A stretch of 64,000 nt of DNA from Galeopsis tetrahit (Eukaryota; Streptophyta; Magnoliopsida; Lamiales; Lamiaceae). The stretch spans positions 13,902,677 to 13,966,676 of the forward strand of contig OY776124.1 in NCBI GenBank assembly GCA_963675135.1. The letters run 5' to 3'. The position numbers and the translations under genes are program-made. A model generated the notes under the pieces. The model was not told where the DNA came from, searched no databases, and saw only the letters and a program-made list of their open reading frames with translations. Shown in pieces: positions 56,246 through 64,000 of this stretch (the stretch's first letter is position 1; each line of letters starts with the position of its first letter).

Positions 56246-58475
56246 CTAGCTCTGTTTTGTGGGTATTTTCATCATCTTGATATCCTCAATCAAACGATCC
56301 AAATCTAGGAACGAAGACCCTCCTTCCCCCACACTCGATGTGGCTAGTTTCGCCATATCTTGAGCCCTTTTCAAGAACTCATCTTTCCTCAACTCCATAA
56401 CCTCCCTGATCATTTCTTCAACAGTAACTCGATCACAAGTATCTTTCATATCCAAACCAAGTTTCCACACTTGTCCCACGTACCTACTATTCACTTGCTG
56501 ATCCACAAAATACGGCCAACAAATCATTGGTTTCCCCTCGACTATACTCTCCAACGTCGAGTTCCACCCACTGTGTGTCAAGAACCCACCAATAGCTGGA
56601 TGAGCCAACACCTCTTCTTGCGGGGCCCAACTCACGACACACCATCTTTCCTTCTCCCCAACTTGTAATAATTCCGAATCTTGTCCCACAACCGACCCGG
56701 GCCTTCGGACCCACAAGAATCTTGAACCACTGTTTACCAATCCATGCCAAATTTCAAAGAGTTGATCATTTGTCATCACAGCAAGACTTCCAATGCTGAC
56801 ATAAACAACAGATTTGGAAGGCTGTTGATCAAGCCAAGAAATGCAACTCTTATCCTCTGTCCAAATGCTACTGGAGGTGTTGGGCCGTATTTCTGGGCCC
56901 AGCCTTGTTTTGAGGTGAGTATGTAGGGGCCCAATAGAGTAGATGTTGGGACATATATTGAGCATTTGGGACAATATGGGGCCTTCTAGCTCTTGAAATG
57001 TGTTGAAAATTAAACCTTGAGCTAGGGGTATGCTCTTGTCCTCATTGAGAACTAGTTGTATTATAGGATCGTTAAGGTTGTTGGTGCGACAAAAACTAGG
57101 TAAGTCACGTCGCCTTATGATGCCCTCCATTCCGGGTACATTTGTAACAATCTCATCCAAATTGTCATCTGCACAATTAAGAGTTGAAAATCAGTCACCA
57201 CTGATCCAAATAGAAAGTTCCGAGATACATTACAAGAGGGTTAAAGCTTAGCAAAAAAAAAAGTAGTTCATGATCAGAAACAACATTTAAAGCACGTGTA
57301 ATCCAAAAAATACCAAGACACACTGTCACCTTGAGCATATCTCTACCCTCTCCATGATAGGAAGACAAATAAGTGGAGAATATTGTAGGGAAAAATGAAA
57401 AATGGAGGGGCAATATAGTAATCTGGCTTATATATGCAAAAGTCGGAGGGCTATACAAGGAATTTAAAAGGGAACAGTGAAAAGCTTGTATAAGGGCTAA
57501 AAAACACTTTTTAAGTATATGGGTCACTTCATTGTACATGACTGCTATTTTTGACTATTTAACCTATCAAACAAGTGAAGTGTTAATATAGGGAAAAAAA
57601 TCTCTCTATTTAGCCTATCAAACGTAGCTATCAATGTCTTCTGAAACTAAACACAACTAAAATTCTTTACCCGTCCCATGTCAATACTATCATCACAGTC
57701 ACAAGCCGTTCAATTTAGTGTAACATTTTTTTTATTACACTCTATTTATAGATGGATGCATAATTAATTAGTTTATTAATTTTGTGTGTACAATAATATC
57801 AAATTGCGTAATACTCAATCAAATTTGTACTCTATGATAAAAAAAAGTCAACTCATGATACCATTTGAACAAACAAATTTGCATAATATTTTTTGGAAAA
57901 TAAAATACTCTTAACACATAACTCCATGGATCAAATATACGAGTACCTTTGAAAGGAAATTCATGAGCTTGAATGAGTTTAGGCAAACAGAGGTAAGTCC
58001 AAAGGCCACAAGGACTAATTGTATCAAAATACAACAATGGAACACCAATCCTTTTTGCAACATCAGCAGCAAAAGTGAAAATCCCATCTGCTATCAAACA
58101 TGTCACCGGATTTCCCGAACTAGGCCCATACACGCCCTCCGTTAACATGTCCCGGAAAATCGGCACCGCCTTCTCTTCAATGGATTCGATCAACTTCCCG
58201 ATCTGATCCCCCGTCGGGGGATTGTCATCGGGAAGGCCATCAGGGACCGTGTCGAAACAAAAGTTGGGATACTTTTTGAAGTAATCAAGAGTATTTGTGT
58301 AATTGAAGAGGCGTTGTTGTATGTATTGAGTGTTGAGAAAGGTAACTTTGATGGTATTGTCAAGGCAGAGTAATTCCGCAAGTTTGAGCATACAATTCAC
58401 AGGGCCTTGCAGTGGCAAAGGGAAAATTAGCACATGAGGCTGAGGAGAGATAATTGGTGCACTTTCATTACCCAT
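56246..58475 (-). CDS. UGT709-like UDP-glucosyltransferase, two exons, catalytic His replaced
   Basis: Exon 1 58475-57947 and exon 2 57168-56246, joined by a 778-bp GT-AG phase-1 intron, give 483 residues, a normal family length. UGT709 placement rests on motifs (KLAELLCL, DGLPDDNPPTGDQ, TCLIADGI, RRRDLPSFCR). The best known relatives are 7-deoxyloganetic acid glucosyltransferases of iridoid synthesis. The sugar-donor PSPG box is complete (357-400: WAPQEEVL, HSGWNS, FVDQ) and the partner Asp130 is present. Residue 25, where the acceptor-activating His is expected (QGHVN), is Pro (QGPVN; codon CCT). The start Met gives the usual N-terminus. Splicing is inferred, not observed. The product would be cytosolic; whether it still glucosylates is open. 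Confidence 0.88.
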
Positions 58476-59208
58476 TTTTTTGGTTTTGTTTCAACTATGA
58501 TCACACTTTGCAGTTTGCACTTCCTTTTTGTAGTAGAATCTTTTTACTATTTAGTCCTCGCAAGTTTAGACATTGAGGGGTTGTATCGGAATTTCAGGGG
58601 ATGTCTATTTCTGCTACAGTTACTACAAATTATTGCTCATCTTTGTTTGTTACGAGAGTCAATTCAACTCACGTATGAATGATTTCATGAAGAGAAATGT
58701 TTTGAGTAGTCACGAGTTGAATCCAACAATTCGAAATGATGATGTCTTCCAAAGCTTAGTGGACAATAGAGACGTGGATAGTATGAATAATTGTCATGTG
58801 TCATAATAAAAAATAACAAATGTTCTATAATATTAATTAGAGACAACAAGTGTTAAAAAATCAACAAAATAGAATATAGTAAAACACGAAAAGTGGCATA
58901 TGAAAAACCAACAACTGTGAATATATTAATTACTCCTTAGATATATAATATTACCAATAGCTCATAGACACACATATTAAGGAATATTATTATAAATAGA
59001 AAAACAATAGATACAATGTTTATTAAAAGTAGAATGGATAATATATAGTGGAACAAACCAAAACTGAAAAAATGAATATATATAGTGAAATGGAGGGAGT
59101 ACATTTTAAAAGACAAAGATGGCGGGTATTTATACCTTACCATGAGAGGAGTATAAGGGTATTTCTCTTATCTAAAGTTTTGTAATCTTTGAAGCAAAAT
59201 GCTCCTTT
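58476..59208. other. 5' flank of the UGT709 gene
   Basis: The first about 80 bp resemble the 5' flank of the exon-1 fragment (TTTGTTTCAACTA...CTTCCTTTTTGTAGTA versus 52945-52980), so the duplication includes some promoter. A 77-residue plus-strand frame at 58573-58806 has no recognisable domain. The rest is AT-rich. Confidence 0.55.
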
Positions 59209-59299
59209 AATCACTACAAGAAATGGGGGAAATAGCGACGAAAATTTTGCGACAAATCTAAATTTCATCGCTAAAATCAATTTTTAGCAACGAAATATA

Positions 59300-60480
59300 A
59301 ATTTTCGCTGCTAAATTGTTAGATTTAATATTTGCAACAAAATATATATATTTCATCGCTATATTAGCAACAAATTGTTTCATTTTGTTGTTAATAATCA
59401 AAACAACAATGAAAATTATATTTCGTCGCTAATATTTTGCGATGAAATAGAAATTTTCGTGGCTAATTTCTTGAAATTATTTTTTACAACAAAATTTATA
59501 TATTTCATTGCTATATTAGCAACAATTTGCTTCATTTTGTTATTAATAATCAGAAAAACTATGAAAATTATATTTCGTTGCTAATATTTTGCGATGAAAT
59601 AGAAATTTTCGTGGCTAATTTTTTTAAATTAATTTTTGCAACAAAATTTATACATTTCATCGCTATATTAACAACAAATTGCTTCATTTTGTTGTTAATA
59701 ATCAGAACAAAAATGAAAATTATATTTCGTTGCTAATATTTTGCGATGAAATAGAAATTTTTGTGGCTAATTTCTTGAAATTAATTTTTGCAACAAAATT
59801 TATATATTTCATCACTTTATTAGCAACAAACTGCATCATTTTGTTGTTAATAATCAGAGCAACAATGACAATTATATTTTCTTGCTAATATTTTGCGATG
59901 AAATTGAAAATTTTGTGGCTAATTTCTTGAAATTAATTTTTGCAATAAAATTTATATATTTCGTTGCTATATTAGCAACAAATTGCTTCATTTTGTTGTT
60001 AATAATCAGAACAACAATGAAAATTATATTTCGTCACTAATATTTTACGATGAAATAGAAAATTTTGGGCTAATTTATTGAAATTAATTTTTGCGATGAA
60101 ATTAAAATATTTCATCGCTATACTAGCAATGTATTGCTGCATTTTGTTGTTAATAATCAGAACAACAATGAAAATTATATTTTGTCGCTAATATTTTGCG
60201 ATGAAATATAATTTTTTGTGGCTAATTTATTGAAATTACTTTTTGCGATGAAATATTTTAGCAACAAATTCTTTTATTTTGTTGTTAATAATTAGGACAA
60301 CAATGAAAATTATATTTAGTCGCTATTACTTTGCGATGAAATATATTTTTTGTGGCTAATTTCTTGGAATTAATATTTGCAACAAAATTAAAATATTTTA
60401 TCGCTACACTTTTATCAAATTATTTTATTTTGTTGTTAATAATAAGAACAACAATGATAATTATATTTCGTGGCTAATAT
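59300..60480. repeat. 152-bp tandem array in the CACTA element
   Basis: About eight units with TTTTGCGATGAAATAGAAATT, TTCATCGCTATATTAGCAAC and TTTTGTTGTTAATAATCAG. The first units repeat at exactly 152 bp (open frames start at 59375, 59527 and 59679). Later units carry deletions. Confidence 0.92.
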
Positions 60481-60883
60481 TAAATCAACTATGCTTATTA
60501 AATCAAGAAAATCGATTTATATAATTAAATCTTTAATAATTCTCCAAATTTTATGTCTTATAAATCAGTATGAATTAATGTTTATAAAAATATTTATAAA
60601 TATGATGATGCAAATGAAGATGGACATAATTAAAGATGGGAGAATGAAGATTGGCTGTAATATAATTTTTTTTTAAATTGTTAAAGTAACATTGATTTTT
60701 TACAATTGGAATTGTTTTAAAAATTACAATATATATACACATGTATATATACATATATAGTTGTTACAAGTTAAAAATTAATCAATTAATAAATGTGAAA
60801 TAAATTATTAAATGAGTAAAAATAACTAAATTAGTAACAATTGAATACATATAGAATTAATATTAAAAACTGAACCAAAGAGC

Positions 60884-60953
60884 TGTCTGCCTGAATGGTA
60901 GGCGCCCAGCTATGGGCGCCCATCCACCCGGGATCAATTCCCACTAAGACCAA
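60884..60953 (+). other. tRNA-like / SINE-head-like segment
   Basis: TGCCTGAATGG (60889-60899) resembles a Pol III A box and GGATCAATTCC (60931-60941) a B box. Between them GGCGCCC and GGGCGCC form a perfect hairpin. GTCT and AGAC near the ends can pair. Not a functional tRNA gene by eye. Confidence 0.45.
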
Positions 60954-60977
60954 ATAAAATATTTATTTAAATAAAAT

Positions 60978-61215
60978 GGGGGAGGGGTTATGTGGGTGCG
61001 GGTCGGGTTAGGTTGGGTTGAGTTGGGGTCGGTTGGGGCGGGGCGGGTGTGGGTTGGGTACGGGTTGGGGCGGGGCGGGTCGAGTGTTGGTGCGGGTTGG
61101 GGCGGGTCAAGTGTAGAAGTGGGTTTAGAGAACGATTGAATTGGTTCGGTTGGGGTGGGTCGGGTGTGGGTTGGGGCGGGTCGATTGGGTTGGTCGAGTA
61201 CGGAAGTGGGTTTAG
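60978..61215 (+). repeat. G-rich GGGTTGGGGCGGG tract
   Basis: Many runs of three or four G separated by T, C or A (GGTCGGGTTAGGTTGGGTTG and onward), twice interrupted by a GAAGTGGGTTTAGAGAA repeat (about 61110 and 61203). Confidence 0.85.
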
Positions 61216-61681
61216 AGAATGATTCGTAAATCGGATATCATAGCCAAATATTAGCAACAAAAATTCTAATATTTTTGTCGCTAACGTGAGTTAGCGATGA
61301 AATAATTTTGTCGCGGGATTTGTTGCTATACACCCGTCGCTAACGTGTTTACGACAAATGTTTGATTTTCCTCGCAAACATTTTGTGATGAAACTCATAT
61401 TTTCGTCGCTAACATTTTGCGATGAAGCTTATATTTTCGTCGCTAATATTTTGCGATGAAACTCAAATTTTCGTCGCTAATATTTTGCGATGAAACTCAA
61501 ATTTTCATCGCAAACATTTGCGACAAAATTAATTTTTTTTGTCGCAAACACGTTAGCGACGGGCGTATAGCAACAAATCCTGCGACAAAATTATTTCATC
61601 GCTAACTCACGTTAGCGACGAAAATATTAGAATTAGCGACAAATTTTTTCGCAGCTAAATTGCAATTTTCTTGTAGTGAAT

Positions 61682-62438
61682 CTATGGCATATCACACCAT
61701 AATTTTGCTATTAGTGTTTATAAGACGTGATCTTTTATGTTGGATTAAACCAATCAATTTAGATTTCCTATTTTGAAAATCGTAGATCCATCTTTACAAG
61801 TAAAAAATGTTTTTTTTTTTTTCGTCCTAACATGCATAGTGGAAGGAGAAATGTTGTGTTTTTTAAGGACAATAATTTTATTGGTTCGTAGATTTAGGAA
61901 ATTATATATGTTTTAAAATCTAAGAATGTAACACAAACGAGTTTAAACAAATTGGGTTTAATCGTGCATGAGTTGCACAATTGCTGTTCTACTCTTACGG
62001 TACAAATTTACAAGTCTAAAACACTATATTTTAAAAATCTATAAATGTAAAACAATCGTACAATTCACGTGACATGCCAAATATAATTTGAAGTCATTCG
62101 TGTTCGCTTGTTCTATATTTAATTATAGATTTTAAAATATAATGTCTTATATTTTCGAACCCATATAATTATTACCCTTATAAAAACATTATTCTGACCA
62201 TCTTTACAATATAACATGGTGGAGCTCTGAAAGTCGTCTATATGAAAATTTAAGATTTCTTTATATCCTGAAAATCGTCATTTCATGAATGGGAGTATCT
62301 TTTCAAAATCACAAGATATCATGGTCAAAGCTCTGAAAGTCGTGTATTTAAGTTTTTTAAGATTTATTATCTTAAAAATTTTCCTTCCATGTGAGTTATG
62401 TTACACTTATTACACTGTCTACTTTGTATTTATTTTAT
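61682..62438. other. Intergenic DNA
   Basis: AT-rich with no gene. From about 62325 it matches the spacer beginning at about 53590. Confidence 0.55.
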
Positions 62439-62722
62439 TACTCCCTCCATTTTTCGATTACTTTCATATTTTTTTTAGATGTTCCATAATAATTTTCATA
62501 TTGTTAAAATGAATTTTTTTTTACAAATTTTATCTTCACAATATCCTAAATTTAACACAAATGTCATTATTCTTTATTTATAACATACATAAAAATCAAC
62601 CAATATTTTTACTTTATACATAAAAATTTATAAAATTATTTCTCAAAACTTAATTAATTATTCCATTTTCTTAATATGTGTGCTAATCTATCGATGAAAG
62701 TAATCTTGGGAAGGAGTGAGTA
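62439..62722. mobile_element. Stowaway-type MITE (62441-62720)
   Basis: 280 bp, ends CTCCCTCCATTTTTCGATTACTTTCAT and inverted ATGAAAGTAATCTTGGGAAGGAGTGAG, flanked by TA. Confidence 0.85.
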
Positions 62723-62848
62723 TTTATTTTTTTGAATGATTATATACTTATTTATCACAAATTGGCTTTTTATCGATAATCTTGGGAAGGAGTGAGTATT
62801 TATTTTTTTGAATGATTATATACTTATTTATCACAAATTGGCTTTTTG
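62704..62848. repeat. 76-bp tandem duplication overlapping the MITE end
   Basis: TCTTGGGAAGGAGTGAGTAT and the following bases to CAAATTGGCTTTTT occur at 62704 and again at 62780. The copied unit includes the right end of the MITE, so it arose after the insertion. Confidence 0.9.
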
Positions 62849-63703
62849 TTTGCTTGTGGAATTAATTGTTTAATATATTGAGTTGTTGGAATATGACGAT
62901 CCATTTGATTCGGATAATCATGATGAGTGCCTGCCTGCCCGTGAAGCAAACGTTATCATTTTTTATTGTTTTCTTCTTTTTGTAGTTCGAGTGTGTCCAC
63001 AAAATGTTTGGCCCAACACTCTTATCACTGATATATTTTCCAGTGAAGAGTGATTTTTTTTATTTGGGTAAAGGAAAATAAAATATTTTATCTTTTCTAT
63101 TAGCTCATAAATTTTAAACTTGCTCATGGTTCTGGAACAGGCCAGGCTGTTACAAAACAGAACCAGCGGTTCTTCGGTTGGAATTGAAATCGAATCGTTA
63201 AAACATATGAGACGAGTCCACAACCATCTGTTCCGATTCCATTTTTTTTTTCATGTAAGAATTGTTGCACTAATTACAAGTTTTCGGCTGAATTTTATGT
63301 GCCTTTTTTCATGTTCTTAATTTTTATCTTCATAACATGTTCTTGTGTTTTCTCCATTTTCACATAAATGATCAATTTTTATGTGCTTATAAGTTCATAT
63401 ATAGCTATTAATTTATTAATATTAAGATAATAACTAGAGAGAGACAAAGTGATTTTCAAACATTTTAATCATGTGTACAAGTTATTTTTTGATGTCTCGA
63501 TTCCGACCTAATGATCAATTAATTCGGATGATCAATCTCACTGTACACTTCCATTAATGGGGGATTCAATTAGAATACTGATTCATATTTTAAATCGTTT
63601 GCACCATTAGATTTTAAACTTGAAACTTGTAGACTAACCTCTCTTAATTATGTGTATTTAATATATTACTTAGAACATAATTAAAAAAATCCCACTTGTA
63701 GCA
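62849..63703. repeat. Spacer duplicated from or to 53590-54560
   Basis: Matches 53700-54158 and 54394-54560 (GATCCATTTGATTCGGATAA; GTTCGAGTGTGTCCACAAAATG; CATTTTTTTTTTCATGTAAGAATT). It has no MITE at the equivalent site. It precedes the 3' end of a UGT709 copy, as the other spacer does. No gene seen. Confidence 0.8.
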
Positions 63704-64000
63704 TTATTTTAAGGGTATTTTTATCATCTTGATATCCTGGACCAGACGGTCCAAATCCACAAAGGAAGAGCCCCCTTCCACCACGCTTGACTAGGCCAAT
63801 ATTGCCATTTCTTTAACCCTATGCAAGAACTCATCTTTTCTCAACTCCATAACTTCATTTATCATCCTCTCAACCGTAATTCTATCGCATGTATCTTTCA
63901 TATTCACTTCAAGCATAGCTTTCACACTTCTCCCATATACCTACATTCACTTGTTGATCAACATGAGACATCCAACAAATCATGGGCTTCCCCTCTACTA
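63704..64000 (-). pseudogene. UGT709-like gene copy, exon 2 end, decayed, runs off window
   Basis: Reads the C-terminal part of a UGT709 protein: CDRITVERMINEVMELRKDEF, then EGGSSFVDLDRLVQDIKM, ending at TAA 63704-63706. This is close to the end of the gene at 56246. An in-frame TAG lies just before the VVEGGSS segment (about 63791-63793), and upstream of about 63930 the frame is disturbed relative to the intact gene. The N-terminal part lies outside the window, so a start and intron cannot be judged. It is most likely a pseudogene. Confidence 0.82.

Larger units (their letters stand above)
59209..61681. mobile_element. CACTA (En/Spm-type) non-autonomous transposon (59212-61678)
   Basis: Ends CACTACAAGAAA and TTTTCTTGTAGTG, with a perfect 3-bp duplication AAT (59209-59211 and 61679-61681). 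Subterminal regions are full of GCGACGAAAATT/AATTTTCGTCGC motifs in both orientations, the usual transposase-binding arrangement. There is no transposase gene. The inside holds a 152-bp tandem array, a tRNA-like segment and a G-rich tract. Confidence 0.93.

Noticed and set aside
58573..58806. A 77-residue frame upstream of the UGT709 gene, with a weak resemblance to a transposase N-terminus in another frame.
   Set aside because: Too short and without any confirmed motif, so not listed as a gene.
59375..59888. Three 69-residue plus-strand frames spaced 152 bp apart.
   Set aside because: They are successive units of the CACTA tandem array, hydrophobic only because of AT-rich codons.
60884..60953. 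A functional tRNA gene.
   Set aside because: No proper 7-bp acceptor stem or anticodon arm, imperfect A and B boxes, and a position inside a transposon.

Overview
The window is eukaryotic nuclear DNA from a flowering plant, most likely a eudicot of the asterid side. The evidence is two families of small-molecule glucosyltransferase genes with a GT-AG intron (a UGT76-like gene and a UGT709-like cluster) set in AT-rich DNA packed with plant-specific transposons: Ty1/copia Tork-like, Ty3/gypsy Athila-like and Tat/Ogre-like, hAT, MULE, CACTA, Stowaway MITEs and a LINE. The asterid placement is an inference from the UGT709 (iridoid-glucosyltransferase-like) family.

Layout. (1) 1-16882: one minus-strand copia element whose RT-to-gag segment is tandemly duplicated (1101-4366, and 4367-4927 plus 13629-16333; both total 3266 bp). 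The second copy is split by an 8.7-kb minus-strand Athila-like gag-protease-only element (4928-13623, target duplication GAAGT), which itself carries a hAT element (10652-11685, target duplication CCTCAAAT). (2) 18275-19983: an apparently intact two-exon UGT76-like gene, followed by a Stowaway MITE and a partial tandem duplicate of the gene's 3' end. (3) 21078-32946: a nearly complete plus-strand Tat/Ogre-type gypsy element (target duplication GCTTA) inserted in that duplicate, with an antisense multi-exon reading frame between pol and the 3' LTR. (4) 32952-42430: AT-rich, gene-poor DNA with a three-copy family of fold-back MULE-type MITEs, a 5'-truncated LINE, a 1.38-kb MULE and a long inverted-repeat element enclosing a GC-rich segment. 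(5) 42431 to about 49860: an old Tat-type remnant full of tandem repeat arrays. (6) 49880-51500: a MITE remnant and a transcript-like region with repeated box C/D snoRNA-like units. (7) 52412-64000: a minus-strand UGT709 cluster with an exon-1 fragment, one intact two-exon gene and a decayed copy cut by the window edge, separated by MITEs, LTR debris and a 2.47-kb CACTA element.

The host genes probably glucosylate specialised metabolites in the cytosol using UDP-glucose. The UGT709 gene is unusual: the N-terminal catalytic histidine position is proline. Everything else is mobile DNA. Its nesting, shared stop codons and two paralogous empty sites allow the relative order of events to be read.
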